DNA from: Immersiella caudata
Lineage: Eukaryota > Ascomycota > Sordariomycetes > Sordariales > Lasiosphaeriaceae
Length of the DNA stretch: 64,000 nucleotides
NCBI GenBank assembly: GCA_030512335.1
Contig: JAULSU010000001.1
Location: forward strand, 5,890,001-5,954,000
Reading direction: 5' to 3'
A program made the translations under genes and the position numbers. Shown piece by piece: positions 1 to 11,640 of the stretch; positions within the stretch are counted from its first letter, which is position 1, and every line of letters starts with the position of its first letter. The notes under the pieces are model-generated. The model was given only the letters and a program-made list of their open reading frames with translations, had not been told where the DNA came from and made no database searches.

Positions 1-353
1 TCGCAGAGCTTCTTGGCTATGCCATCGGCGACGGCTGCCCGCCTCCCAGCGGAACCGAACAATTCAACAATGAAATTGACAATCTTGCTTGGGCGGTGAA
101 GGCGTTGTACTCCAAGATTGAAACTACGGGCCATTCGTCACAGGCACGATTCGACGCACGCTCAATCTTGCAAGCCCTAGAGAAGAAGCTGCAGTACGCT
201 ACGCGGACACACCCACGGGCTCCCGATAACATCTTCGGCATTGGGCCGTCAGATAGTGGAAATACGGCGGTGGATCTTTCCAAACAACGGCAGTTTATGG
301 AAAGATTTGCGGTGATCAAGGCGAAGGCGATGCTGGCGACGCAGACGGCGTAA
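1..353 (+). CDS. C-terminal end of an unrecognised gene, cut by the left window edge
   Basis: The reading frame is open from base 3 and ends with TAA at 351-353, giving about 116 visible residues. It has no ATG near its beginning and continues beyond the window. The visible part is hydrophilic and mostly helical-looking, without membrane segments or recognisable motifs; the segment with NLAWAVKALYSKIE followed by ARSILQALEKKLQYA could form amphipathic helices. Codon use looks coding, with no frame breaks. I do not recognise the family and assign no function. It converges with the V-ATPase subunit E gene on the other strand. Confidence 0.6.
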   Translation, partial: AELLGYAIGDGCPPPSGTEQFNNEIDNLAWAVKALYSKIETTGHSSQARFDARSILQALEKKLQYATRTHPRAPDNIFGIGPSDSGNTAVDLSKQRQFMERFAVIKAKAMLATQTA

Positions 354-1060
354 TGGGTATTGATGTGATGGGAATTGGATGCTCGAGCTGATGTTGTTAC
401 GACTGTTGATGATGACCTACACATGGCGAGATTTGTATTGGGGCTTTTGTTGCGTTACTGGACATGGATTACAAACAAATCCAGGGCCCGGATCAGCCTC
501 GAGAACTGCTCTAGCTACCTATCTACATAATGAACAGTCAACGCATCAAGGGAGGCCAGTGGTGAGAGTTGAAACTTCGTGACTAGAATCGAATCACAGA
601 GTAAAACAGAATGCACCTGATACTTTGGGGTGGTGTTTACCTGCCTAAGTACCAGTGCCAACAACTACGGCTCGCATCGAGCTTACGTCGGTTACGGAAT
701 AAGGGATAAGTAATGACAGGGCTGGATCAACTCCCTGGTGCTCCCATCCTAGCCCCTGAAACAATCTTTCACTATTATCCAATCCTAACCTGGCGTTACG
801 GATGCTTTATTAGGTGGCATGGTGGGTAAGGACTAACTAACCCAACAGTTCACGCCTTTGTATCATACAATCCTCTGAAGATACATCTCAACACCCGTCC
901 GATTGACACTCGCTCTCAGCGTGCCCGTTTGCTAGACTTGTATCCACTCAAAACAACAATGATGTGCCAAGCAAACCCCTCTCACAGGTGTGGTCCCCCC
1001 TGAAGGGTTAGCCCAGCAGCTATCTTTGTCTCACTGCAGTTGAAGTTGCGCACTCATCAT
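354..1060. other. Convergent intergenic region, no gene seen
   Basis: This is the 3' flank shared by the left-edge gene and V-ATPase subunit E. The only open frame I looked at (379-582) has no support. I see no repeat or RNA gene. Confidence 0.6.
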
Positions 1061-1905
1061 CTAGTCAAAAAACTTGCGGTTCGGGTTTTTACCGAACAAG
1101 GCTTCACGCATCGCTGGCAGGGCGCTTTGCCTAAGAAGGCCCAGTCTTGCCTCGAATGTGTTGTCGACATCGATCTTGCCGCCAGTACCCACAACGACAA
1201 CACCACCCGCGCTGTAAAACGAAAAGGCGCAAGTTAGCCTAGGGTCCTAGTTCAATCGCGGTGCGACCATGGTGCCTTACCTTCCCTCGGAAACGAGATT
1301 CTCCTCGTCGATAGTTCCCGAGATCTCCTTGCCCATGTTGTCCTTGTACTCCTTGGCAGCGGCCTCGATCGCCTTCTTAACAAGATCATAGTCGGCCTTG
1401 CGGGCGCGAACCTGTAGCTCGGGCTCGTTCAATGCATAGAAGCCTTCAAGAATCAGACCCTTGAGAGTAACCTCGTACTTCTTCTTGTCCTTGGCGGCCT
1501 CGCTGAGGCGCTGCTGGGCCGTCTCAAAGATGTCGTCGAGAAGCTCTTGCCGGGCGCCCAGAACTCGAAGACGTGTCTTGTTGGAAACAGTCGACCGGGC
1601 GATTTGCTGCGACATGGTGGCCTGCTTGAACTTCTTGGCGTAGGTCGAGTCGATTGCGTCCGTCTCCTGTCGGACCAGTTTGGACTTCTCGATGGCAAAT
1701 TCCTCGTCTGCTTTGATCTGAATCTCGTGCGCCTTTTCGTTGGCTTCTTGCTTGATGAACGCCGTCATCTTCTGAAGCTCTTGTCCGACCTAGGGGGGGA
1801 TGGCGTCAGCTCGTTGCGCTGTTTCCGAGATTGCCATTATAAGGTCGGAACGGGGAGAATAGCTTCGCCTACCTGGTCGTCGGACAAGGCGTGAATGCGT
1901 GACAT
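1061..1905 (-). CDS. vma-4: V-type proton ATPase subunit E (peripheral stalk)
   Basis: Subunit E pairs with subunit G to form the peripheral stalks that hold the V1 head against V0 in the vacuolar proton pump. Three exons read on the minus strand: 1873-1905, 1281-1789 and 1061-1211, with introns of 83 and 69 bases. The joined product is 230 aa, the usual length of fungal subunit E. It starts MSRIHALSDDQ, continues VGQELQKMTAFIKQEA and ends NPNRKFFD. The N-terminal half is a long charged helix (KAHEIQIKADEEF region) and the C-terminal half is the globular domain with LRVLGARQELLDDIF and the GGVVVVGTGGKIDVDNT stretch, both characteristic of the family. The start is fixed by the short first exon, whose donor follows codon 11. 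The identification is secure; the symbol follows Neurospora usage. Confidence 0.95.
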
Positions 1906-3017
1906 GTTGGCTGGTGTTTAGGGGCGGTGTTGTGGTGAGGGAATTGTAGACTGTTGTCGCACGAGGTCCAATCTTGCGAGGGGACGGCGGGAGCAGGTGG
2001 AGGTGTGAGATGCTGAACCCAAGAGCTATCAGTAGCTGTAGTGCTAGGGGAAGCAGCGGGGACAGCAAAAGGGAGAAAGACAGAATTTTGTTCCTAGGAA
2101 GGGAAGCCCCACGAAGTGTGAATTACAGTCGTATCAGCGGCCGGCTCGCGGTGTTTACTTGGATATCGAGTTGACGATGTCAATCAAGTGGATTGATGCA
2201 AGCTCTCCAGGAGATAGGTACGGATTACGGGACCTCCTCCAAGAAGCCTTGGCGCTTGGGAACAGTTTCCAGCCACGAATGACCCCACCATCGCTGAATC
2301 ACCAGCCACGGTAGGGCGATTGTGGCTTGAGCGTCTGGACAAAGAATGTCCGCGGGGAGGCTGGCGGCTGGCCAGAGGAAGCGGAGCCAGTCTGCCGCCG
2401 GCCCTGCATGGGCTGGCGTCAGGCGGGTGCCCCGTTCGCCCTGCAGTGCCGCCTGCTGGAGCCAGCGTGGAGGGCGCTGTTCACCCGAAAGCGTTGAGAA
2501 GCCATGCCCAGGTCCGGTGTTTCGCATGCCAGGGCAGACCATTCATCGCCCATCGCAATTCCGGCGTGACGACGACCAGCAGCCCGTTTGCGAGAATCAA
2601 CAAGAGTGGCTGCGAGCGGGTGTCTTATTGTCGGGTGCACGGCGCCCGCACCCCATGACCGCAACGCAGCCTGCTGAAGAGGGCCGGAGCCTCCATGCAC
2701 AACACATGCCGAGCGCAGCGTCATTGTCCCATTGACGGTGTCACGGCCCCGACCTCGAACGACGCGCAGACAACGTGAAGACCTAGAAAACAAACACGAA
2801 GCCTTTTGATACCCTGCGATAGTTTTCCTGTTGGCCTGCCTCCCTCACAATCCGGCTCCCAACGCCCGCAACAAACCTACTGTCCACCTTCGGTAGATTA
2901 TCGAGCCATCGCATCGATTTGACCAACGAAGAAAAGCCTCGAGGTTCCGCCCACTGCAATACACCTCCCGTCCTATCATTTTTTGACTTGCCAGATGAAA
3001 CACTGCTTTCGGCTACA
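1906..3017. other. Divergent intergenic region between subunit E and the NIPA-type transporter
   Basis: It holds the promoters and leaders of the two diverging genes. Several open frames of 100-130 codons overlap each other on both strands between 2225 and 2793; none resembles a protein, and they look like chance frames in GC-rich DNA. Confidence 0.5.
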
Positions 3018-4889
3018 ATGGGGCTCATTGGCGGCCTTTCCCCTGGTGGGAGCATCGCTGTAAGTCCACGACGCCGCTTCGCGAGGGGACGGTTTGTCGC
3101 TGACCTTTGTCGACTTGGGCATCAGCTTGGGATTGTGGTCGGCCTCATATCCACCAGCGTTCAGAGCTTAGGTCTCACTCTCCAACGAAAATCACACATC
3201 CTAGAAGACGAAAAGCCGCCCTACGATGCGAGGCGCCCCCCTTACCGACGGAGAAGATGGCAGCTAGGCATGGGCATGTTTATCATCGCCAACGTGTTGG
3301 GGAGCTCCATCCAAATATCTATGCTACCTCTCCCTGTCCTTTCGACGCTTCAGGCTTCGGGACTGGTCTTTAACTCGATCTGCGCGACTCTCATCCTCGG
3401 CGAGCCCTTCACAAGGTGGTCGCTATGGGGGACACTATTGGTGTGCAGCGGCGCAGTGCTGATTGCCATCTTTGGCGCCATACCCTCGCCCGCGCACAAG
3501 CTCAGTGAACTCCTGGACCTACTGGGCCGGAGGCCGTTTGTTATCTGGATGTCGTTCCAGGCCGTCATCGTCATCAGCATCGCCGTGGCGACGGAGCTTA
3601 CCGCTCATCTCACGACCCTCAAACACGACCCACGGTTCCGCCTCGGAAGGGGGTTTGCATACGGCTGCGTCAGCGGTATACTGTCGGCACACTCCTTACT
3701 CGTAGCCAAGTCAGCTGTAGAGCTGATCGTCAGGACCGTTGCCGATGGCGACAACCAGTTTGTGCACTGGCAGTCATGGATGCTCGTTATTGGCCTCGTT
3801 ACCCTCGCCTTGAGCCAACTTTATTACCTCCATCGAGGCCTTAAGCTGGTCTCAACCTCCGTCCTCTACCCGTTGATTTTCTGCATTTATAACATTATCG
3901 CCATTCTCGACGGATTAATATATTTCCGTCAGACCGACCTTATCAGCCCAGTCGACGCGTGCCTCATAGCACTCGGCACCGTTATTCTCTTGTCCGGCGT
4001 CCTAGCGCTATCATGGCGTCTCAGCGACGAGCAGCACACCCCAGGCGTCGGTCAGTCGACATTGGCTCCTGGTCTTGGCCTCGTCGAGGACACCGAGGGT
4101 GAAGAGGAAGAAGAGGACCTCTTACTTGCCTCAGACATTGGGGACGAGGAAGAGAGCCTACTCCCGGCACAGAGTGTCTCTTACCAGACGTTCCAGCCTC
4201 GGCGCGGTAGTACCACGTCGGGCGAGCAGTGCCCGCCCCTAACACCACGGAAGCGACCGACATCCTCAATAGTCTCACGCTGGACCGAGCGTGCAGAGAT
4301 ATGGGACGAACTTGAGGACCGAGAGTCCCCAGAGCCAACCTCCCCTTCAGCACGCCGGAGATCAACAACTTTACCCGGCTCTTCGGAGACAGCATCTCTC
4401 TTCTTTGCAAGGAGAAGCGGCACGTCAACGAGTGATTTTCCCGCCCTCAGCCAAGGAGGGGACGCTGCAGGTACCGGTCCCTCGACAGTAGATCCGTCAC
4501 CACGACGGAACTTTCGCCGCCGGCGCAAATCTACTGGCTTTCCAGGGTTCACAGCGCGCAGGCCAACAGCCCGCAAGCCTTCGAGTGGCGGATTCCAAGA
4601 TGCTGTAGGGAATATATGGCGGTTACGGTGGTGGAAGAAGAGTAAAGGAGCACCTGCAAGCCCGAGGGTGGTGAGCTCACCTGCAATGTGGGGCGCCACC
4701 GAAAGGTACAGGGATGGGCCGGCGGCCGAGGAAGGGTCATCTTCACGAGCAACGACGGGAGGGGGTAATGATGAAAGACCTGAACCTATGGTCACGCCAA
4801 TATTACGACTGACTGGGCCGCGATCGGCATCCAGTGGGGTCGTTGGAAGAGGGGAGGGGAGCAGGCAAGACAACAGTTCAATGGTATAG
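3018..4889 (+). CDS. NIPA-type magnesium transporter (DUF803 family)
   Basis: A multi-spanning membrane protein of the NIPA/DUF803 family, which carries magnesium and related cations. I place the start at the ATG at 3018 and an intron at 3060-3125 (GTAAGT donor, CTGAC branch site, CAG acceptor). Its 66 bases keep the frame open, so an unspliced reading also works, but splicing joins GGSIA to LGIVVGLISTSVQSLGLTLQ and so restores a typical first membrane helix. The spliced product is 601 aa. Hydrophobic segments follow at roughly MFIIANVLGSSIQISMLPL, LWGTLLVCSGAVLIAIFGAI, FVIWMSFQAVIVISIAVA, the 3760-3840 region, a helix near 3870-3930 and the 3955-4015 region. Residues after about 345 are a disordered, acidic and Ser/Pro/Arg-rich cytoplasmic tail of about 250 aa. 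Substrate specificity is inferred from the family only. Confidence 0.87.
   Translation: MGLIGGLSPGGSIAVSPRRRFARGRFVADLCRLGHQLGIVVGLISTSVQSLGLTLQRKSHILEDEKPPYDARRPPYRRRRWQLGMGMFIIANVLGSSIQISMLPLPVLSTLQASGLVFNSICATLILGEPFTRWSLWGTLLVCSGAVLIAIFGAIPSPAHKLSELLDLLGRRPFVIWMSFQAVIVISIAVATELTAHLTTLKHDPRFRLGRGFAYGCVSGILSAHSLLVAKSAVELIVRTVADGDNQFVHWQSWMLVIGLVTLALSQLYYLHRGLKLVSTSVLYPLIFCIYNIIAILDGLIYFRQTDLISPVDACLIALGTVILLSGVLALSWRLSDEQHTPGVGQSTLAPGLGLVEDTEGEEEEEDLLLASDIGDEEESLLPAQSVSYQTFQPRRGSTTSGEQCPPLTPRKRPTSSIVSRWTERAEIWDELEDRESPEPTSPSARRRSTTLPGSSETASLFFARRSGTSTSDFPALSQGGDAAGTGPSTVDPSPRRNFRRRRKSTGFPGFTARRPTARKPSSGGFQDAVGNIWRLRWWKKSKGAPASPRVVSSPAMWGATERYRDGPAAEEGSSSRATTGGGNDERPEPMVTPILRLTGPRSASSGVVGRGEGSRQDNSSMV
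3060..3125 (+). other. In-frame intron of the NIPA-type gene
   Basis: The boundaries are GTAAGT and ATCAG, and CTGAC lies about 20 bases before the acceptor. The intron has 66 bases and no stop codon, so it can be mistaken for coding sequence; its translation is Arg-rich and would break the first membrane helix. Confidence 0.75.
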
Positions 4890-5529
4890 AGCAGGGCAGT
4901 CCCCTTTGTACAAACGGAAGCACAGCAGAGCATTAAAACATTTAGGGATATCACAACAGACTTGAAACTACACTTATATGATGGCTACATTGTGTGGCGA
5001 GGTTCAGTGTGCATATGGAAGCAGGTGTGCAGTCAGGGGTGATGGCTTGAGATAGCACCATTCTTCAAGAATCCCGTGTGGAGTATGTGGTTCTCATCCA
5101 GAAGGTCCGATGCGACTGGAACAGCATTGTGTGCGCAACACTGGTCTCCCATGCCATGCTGCAGGCAGTAGTTGCAATACGGTTAATGGGGATTGCTTGG
5201 ATTTATATACGTTAAATCTAGTAAGTGCTGATATATACCGGATCTGCCAGAGTGAAGGCTATGCTTGCTGCAGAAGATGAAGACGGAACAAGTGCAAGAA
5301 AGTAAACGAGAAGAGAAACACATAGCGAGACCATAAGGCGAGTTTGTTAATCCCACAAATTACCCATGCCCCTCGGGCATTCGCGGTCCCACGATGCCTT
5401 GAGCATGTCCGGAATCCTGAATCGAGCCAGGCGGTGTCTGAAGTGGGTGGCCTTAGTTGGTATAAGATCAACCCAAGTCGCAGAGGGGGCATTTTGAAGA
5501 GCGGTACCATCGGGTAGGCCAGTGGATGT
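4890..5529. other. Convergent intergenic region, no gene seen
   Basis: Shared 3' flank of the NIPA-type gene and PLS1. It is relatively AT-rich around 4960-5250, as expected for 3' UTR and polyadenylation sequence. I found no gene. Confidence 0.6.
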
Positions 5530-6262
5530 CTAGAAGCCTCCTCGTGCACCGCTCTTCTCGTCGATGTGCCTGAACCGCTCACGCTCCTTGCGCTCCTTAA
5601 GTAGGCAGGCAGTCGCCATGATGAAGACGGCGTCGATGCCGACCATTCCAAAGACGGCTGTAAAGATGTCGTCCAGGAAGATGTTGGCGAACGATGTGAT
5701 GGGGGTTGCGCATCCTCGCATGAGGGCAGCAGCGGCTGGACTGGGGCATATCGCGTTCGTCACGAAGGCAGGTGACGTGCTGTTGAAATAGCCGCAGCAT
5801 TGGAACTATGGATTGTGTCAGCCCACACGCCTAGCTACGGATTCGAGACACAGCACTTACGGTCATTTGCATGAGCTCCTGGATTGCTGCAGACTGCGCC
5901 ATCCAGAGCGGCGCAAAATCACCCTTCGTCTTGAGTGTCGTGATCCAGAGGAACAGGCCGATGATCATGCTGAAGATGGCGGAGAAGGTGGCCATGATGC
6001 CTGAGACCTTGAGCCATCCTCGAGCGGGGGTGATGATGCCGGGGATGGTGACGAGGAAGGTAGCGAAAACGAAGATGGCGTTGGCGATGCCAGCTGTCAG
6101 GGGAAATCTCTGATAGAGAAGATTTCGCGCGGCCTGCCTCCCGTTTGTCGGTTCCTCAAATTGGATGTTCTGTACGATGATGGAGAAGGCGAGCATGAAG
6201 ATGCCCATAAGGACGAAAAGAAAGTCGCTGACCAAGTAGGCCAGCGTCACTTTGCTCGCCAT
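5530..6262 (-). CDS. pls1: Tetraspanin, PLS1 type
   Basis: A fungal tetraspanin. PLS1 homologues act at the plasma membrane in polarised re-emergence: appressorial penetration in Magnaporthe and ascospore germination in Podospora. Two exons, 5861-6262 and 5530-5805, are separated by a 55-base intron with a CTGAC branch site. The product is 225 aa, exactly the length of the Magnaporthe protein. It begins MASKVTLAYLVSDFLF. Four membrane helices lie at about residues 8-30, 60-80, 90-112 and 178-200. The large extracellular loop carries the diagnostic CCG triplet at residues 137-139, with further cysteines at 154 and 166. The C-terminal tail is short and basic (LLKERKERERFRHIDEKSG). The intron falls directly before the CCG motif. 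PLS1 is preferred over other fungal tetraspanins because of the length and the CCGYF and tail sequences. Confidence 0.92.
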
Positions 6263-9200
6263 CGTATCGTCGGGTGCCGGTTGGCGAAGAGCAGCCTAGG
6301 CTTCCGAATGAGACTGGGCTGCTCTTTGGGGTTTCCGTCCACTCCCCTCCACAGATTCCTCCGTCCAGATGCACAATTGACTGACGGCCGGCGTCGAGAA
6401 TATCGGTTGCTGTTGCGCCTCGAATAATTACGGCGAGATCGACCTGCGAACTTCCAGCACCAAAAAAGGAGTGTATCAAATCACAGCAAAGCGAAGCGAA
6501 AGAGAAAGGAAAGTGACTTGACGACAGTGTCACGACATCGAGAAGAGAGGGTTCTGATGACGGTGGGAAGAGAACTATCGGTAGCCACCGAGGCTGCCGG
6601 AGAAAAGAGTGGAAGGGAGGAAAAGGTGGACGAGAAACGAAGATCGTTCCAGACACACACGACCTTGGGCGCTAAAAGAAATGCGATGGTCCCGACTTTG
6701 GGAGTGCTGGGCAAGATACAAAGCGACAGAGGGAACGGGAAGGAAGGGATGGGTCGAGGCCTGCCACCTGTCGAGCCTACCGTGAGGCATGGATTGCTCC
6801 TTAACCCACCAGTCAGAGCACGAGTTTTAGGACAGGAGCACTGATCAAGTTGCACGATTCTGCTACAGCTTGGATGGAGAAGGCTCTAGTTGTCGCAGGA
6901 GATTCGCATCTCCCTGACAAAAGCCGTTTCAGATGATGTCGGGAGACCAGGATCATGGTGGGGCCAGAGGGTTTGGCATTGACGAAACCAGTCCCGGCGC
7001 CAAACGCACAAGCCATCTTGTGGCCCCAGCCCAGCAAGCGGCTCTTGACAATCGGACCACTTCAACACCAAGCCCCTTGATGCTTCATTCGAGGGCCGCC
7101 AAGGGTTTCTTTTGAGCGGCAGGTTGAAAATGGTCCCGTGACGGCGCAGCTGGCCTCAAACAATGGCTTGCGGCTGAAAAGCGCCGTTTTCTGTGTCGAC
7201 ACAAGGGAACCGCAGCCCGTCTGCCGAAGACAAGACTCGGCCCCGAAGGCCGGAAGATGCCCGATTGCAGGGCGCCGACCGCGCAACGGCGCGTCTTGAC
7301 AAAGAATAGGATCGGGCCGCAGGAAGGTCTGTCTCAAGCATCTCGTGCTTGCGAGCAAGCATGTACGCGGTAGTTACGCAGAGCCACGGGATCCCACGCG
7401 GGTCGGCGTTGGCGGCATCTCTGCATCGCTGAGGTGGCTCTGGAGCCCCCGAAGGAAGCCTCTCGGATGTCGCCGGACATACCATGAACTGCGATACGGA
7501 CCTGTGGGGCTACGCGAACATAACGCACGACGGCAGCGATCTGTGTGGCGAGTCCGATCGAAGATTCGTCTCTTCGACTCAATGCGACAACAGTTCATGG
7601 GGTCTCAATTGATCCGTATCAGGAAATTTGACAGCAGAGATCCCGCCCGAAAGGCCTGGATTTCGGATTGGGCCGGGCTCACAAGGGAACGGCATTTTTC
7701 GGACACGTGCTTTCGGGTACGACCCGGCCACGAAGCTTGGATCCGAAAGATCGGAATGGCGGCGTACGATGCTGGTCAGCTCCGGGGTATACACCACCGA
7801 AAGGATCCCCGCCTGGCGCCACGGGTGCACCATCGCCAAATTCCCCAATTCGGGCACCTTGTGCCCCCGTGTGCCATCGGCACACTTGGAAGATGACGCC
7901 CAGTCGCGAGGAGTCAGCACGGGTCGTACTATAGTTTATGTAAGGTAATCGCTACGTCAAACGCAAATGTGTCAGCGCAACTATTTACAGGAGCTACTGT
8001 GTATGGAGCGGTGACGAACGACGATGAATTCGAAGCAGCCAAACCTCTACGGCCTTGAGAGACGAGCTTAGTCAGAGCCTGGGTGGGTAGCACACGAAAT
8101 TCACCGTTTGCAGCTTGCGCGGGGTGGGGCGAATGTTCCCGCGCCTCTGGACAAGCCATCCTGGCCACCTCCGGTCGCGGCCAGCGAATCACATCGAAGC
8201 TGGCATCCGTAAGAAGAAGTTCTCTTTTCAGAAGCCCACTTGTCCCTCTCGGTAATGCTGTACGGGCTTTGTTAGACTCTCGCAAAAAGCAGAAGAGTTT
8301 AAATCAGGAACCATTCTCAAGAAGAAGAAAAAACGAAAGCCTCTTATGATCGATGGCGCCTAGCCATAGCAGCCTTCATGGTATCAAACTGGACTGCTTT
8401 TCTGTGTCAGGGAGGCGACCAGAGCAACAGAGAACGTGCCTACGATCCACACCCGTCACTCCATTCGCACTGTGTGGATATCAGGTGCCTCGCCGCCGCG
8501 ACGACAAGACCGGAGTTCTGCTCAAGTGGTCACCAAGTTCGAGTCGGTCTCCTACATTGCCCATAGCATCAATTGTGTTCTCTGTCCTGAACCGGCTCTC
8601 CCTAACAACTCCCACTCTCCCGTTGGCTTTGAGGTCTCCAACGTCAAGAATTTAGTAATCTTGACAGTAACATGTCCGAAGACCCCAGCTGCCTCCTTTT
8701 TTAGCTTGCAAATCCTCCCTCACACGCAATCACACGCTATCGCACCCCCGCTTTGGCACCCTGGCGCACTGCACACCTTCGCCAGGGCGAGCCATATCCC
8801 GGTCGGTCAGGGGGGACGGGAGGAGGGGGGCAAGAAAGCGGCACAATCAGCTCCACTAGAGACTGGTCTAACAACCAACGACACGCTGTCGTTCTCTTAT
8901 CCTCTCAGAGAAGATTCCATCCTGACTGATGGGGGCCTAGAAAGATGCGCATGAATTACGAGCGCAACGGCGGCCGTTGGAATACTCTTTTAGCGACGCT
9001 CATTTACCAGCGCCCGCAGATTCCGAACACCCGGCATCGCTTGAGCCCAGCGAGTTCAACAGAGGGCCATCGAGCCAGACACAGTGCGCCCCATGGAGCC
9101 TCAACAGCCAGCCTAGCCTATTCGGCCCATAAACGGTAGCCCGGTGAGAGGGGCCTCATAATTTCCTTTTATCGATCCGAGGAACTGGACGAGTTCACTA

Positions 9201-11640
9201 CCACCTCTCCACGGGATGTTCTGACCAAAGAGCTTCTAATTTGAGCACCGGCTGGGGCGGCGCTCTGCCGCACCCCAGGCCCCCAGGCAATAGCGGACTT
9301 TCTGCAGCGGACATATTGCAACAAAAAAAAAAAAAAAGAGATGTCTGCTCCGCTGGTTATCATCGCTGCGCCTGCAAGAGGCCATTCATCTTCAGCGGCA
9401 CATCGGTATTCGATAGTCCAGGCCAGTCTCACCATCCGCGCCTTGCATCCTCTCATGGAGAGTTGGGATATGCGCGAGATAGCGCCTTTTGCTGTCCATT
9501 CACCATTGGCTACGTGATCCCAACTGGTTCGCGAGGTCGCCCCGCCCCCTTGCTTGCTGCCTGCCCGCCCTGGGCCGGGGAACGTTCGGGGCGCCTCGGA
9601 CGAGTGAAGGACAAGCGGCGAGCAATCTCTCCGCGAGGCCCCAGCAAACGCCAGCAATGGAGCGGCGAGACAGAAGGTTGGGACCCCGCATCCGCATCCT
9701 CGGCGAGCAGCCTCCCGCCCGTGTGCAGAGTCGCCGCCAGCCATTGAAAAGCTGTTTTGTCAGATGCAAGTGCCCTGCCGGAAGCCCTTACGCGCACGAC
9801 GAAGCCCGCGGGGCCTCGCCTCAGACCGACCCGGGGACTTTTCACTTTGTTCGCCGCCGCAGTCATCATGGTGCCAGCCGCAACGAGGATGTTCAGGGTG
9901 AGGGTCGAAAACCCTGGGACCGCGTGGTGGGAGAGGCCGAACGGAACTGCAAGCCATTCGCTCCCTCCCCCGCGGGCATCATGGATGCCGCGAACGGCCA
10001 AGCTAAACCGCCCTGGCACAGAGCACTTGGTGATCCCTCCTCAAGCCTCCTCCAGGCTCGAGATTCTGCGCGGCTGGTATCGCGCCCCACTTTCGTCGTC
10101 GTCGAGCTTTCAGTGTCATTTGTTCCCTTGTGCATCGGCTTGGACTCGACATGAAAATCATCGATTTCCCACAGTGTGCAATCTCTTGCCCTGCATTGAC
10201 CCCAGACTTGCCTGCCCGCTCAGTCCCAGCAGCTGGCAGTCCGCACTGTGTACATCGCTAGCCTGAAGGAGGTACCCTTGCCCTTGCTGACGGAACCCTG
10301 ACACCAAAGTTGCAGAGCTGGTTTGAACGACAGCGCGAGCTGCCCGCGCCTGCTTGCGCGCTGCAAGAGGCCACACCAAAAGCGGCTTCGCTCGGTGGCT
10401 GTCACCTGACAAGCACGCAGGCGAGAAGGCGGGCAGCTTCCCGCTGCTCTGGCAAGACAAGTTTGAAGACACACGCGCCCGGACACGGACAGCTTCGTCC
10501 CCGCACACTCGTTTGCTGCGGACGCAGGGGGATGGAACGGAAAGAACGTTGACGTTTGACTACGGCGAGTAGCGCATAGATCTGGTTATGTACTGCCCGC
10601 GATAGCAGAGGGCGGAAACCCTCGCCCGCGCCAAAGATTCCGCTATTCAAAGCGCTGGTTGCACTGCTCGCTGCAAAGTACCTTGCCTGTGCGCCCGGAA
10701 CGCGACAGTGTCAACTGCAGCCACCATCTCATCAGAACGCTGTCAATATTCCTGGCACGCGCACTCGTACATCTGTGGTGGTGTTGGGGGACTTGAAGCT
10801 GCAGCTACGTGCAGGCGGGCACCGCGGTACTCTGTTTGGTGTTGGCTTGTCCGCCCGCCCCACAGGGCCCTCCCTTCCCCTTTCCCCAGCAGAGAAGGCA
10901 CCAACCCCCTTCCTCCGCTCTGCGCACTGTGCAGCTGGGTTTTCCAGGACCACCGCCACCCCCCCGCCTTTCGTTTTTCAACTGTCTTTGGTCCGGTCCT
11001 AGCCCACAGCGTGTGTGCCACCGCCTCCGGCTCGCTATCCTCTTTTCACTCATCCCGTTGTCACCAAACCCGTTCAGTCAAACGCACCCAAGAGGAAACT
11101 GGCATTTTCTGCTACCCAGTTTCTAGACAGGGGAACTTGGAGTCCGAAAGGGTATTTGACACAGGTCAAATTCAGCCAACCGTCGCCTCGGTTTCCCTGA
11201 AGCGAATCCAGAGTCGCAACTGCTATCCGTTGCGCCTTCCCCGTCTATCCCGGTCCTCGCTCGCAATCGCCAATCCGTGTGCATCGCACTGTCGGCTACT
11301 GGCACTCAGCACCTGCTTTGCTCAGCAACCGGCAAAGACAGCGCAGCCAGCGAGGAAAACGCATGCCACAGACGAAAATACATGGGCCGCCCCAGCGCCA
11401 GCAACCAGCACCAGCCAGACAAAGCAAAATAAAAATTAAACGTGATTCCTCGCTTCCTTCCGCCGGCACCAGACTCAATACAGTGCAGCGCCCAACCAGG
11501 TTTCTGCGACAAAAAGGCGACCTCTCCGCTCAACGCCAGATCAAGTCTAGGCCATCGGCACAACGCTCAAAAGAGCATCTCCACCATTTTGCCTTTTTGG
11601 CATTTCTCGTGATACCTCGACTATACCTCGACCGCGCAAA
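6263..11640. other. 5.4-kb divergent gene-free region between PLS1 and MCM1
   Basis: No convincing gene is visible. Open frames up to 243 codons overlap one another on both strands (for example 7345-7896, 9169-9744 and 10708-11439), but their translations are rich in Arg, Ser, Pro and Cys and lack domain-like structure. From about 10850 to 11640 the plus strand is rich in C and T, typical of a long fungal promoter or leader, here of MCM1. An A15 run lies at 9323-9337. Some of this DNA may be transcribed as long leaders of the two genes; that is inference. Confidence 0.5.

Noticed and set aside
4181..4954. 257-codon frame antisense to the NIPA-type tail
   Set aside because: Reverse shadow of the low-complexity coding tail.
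7345..7896. 183-codon open frame (+)
   Set aside because: Arg-rich, no domain, and overlapped by other equally long frames on both strands; typical of GC-rich non-coding DNA.
9169..9744. 191-codon open frame (-) with a counterpart frame on the plus strand
   Set aside because: Both strands are open at once and neither translation looks like a protein.
10708..11439. 243-codon open frame (+) before MCM1
   Set aside because: Pyrimidine-rich leader-like DNA with Ser/Pro/Cys-rich translation; probably promoter or 5' UTR.
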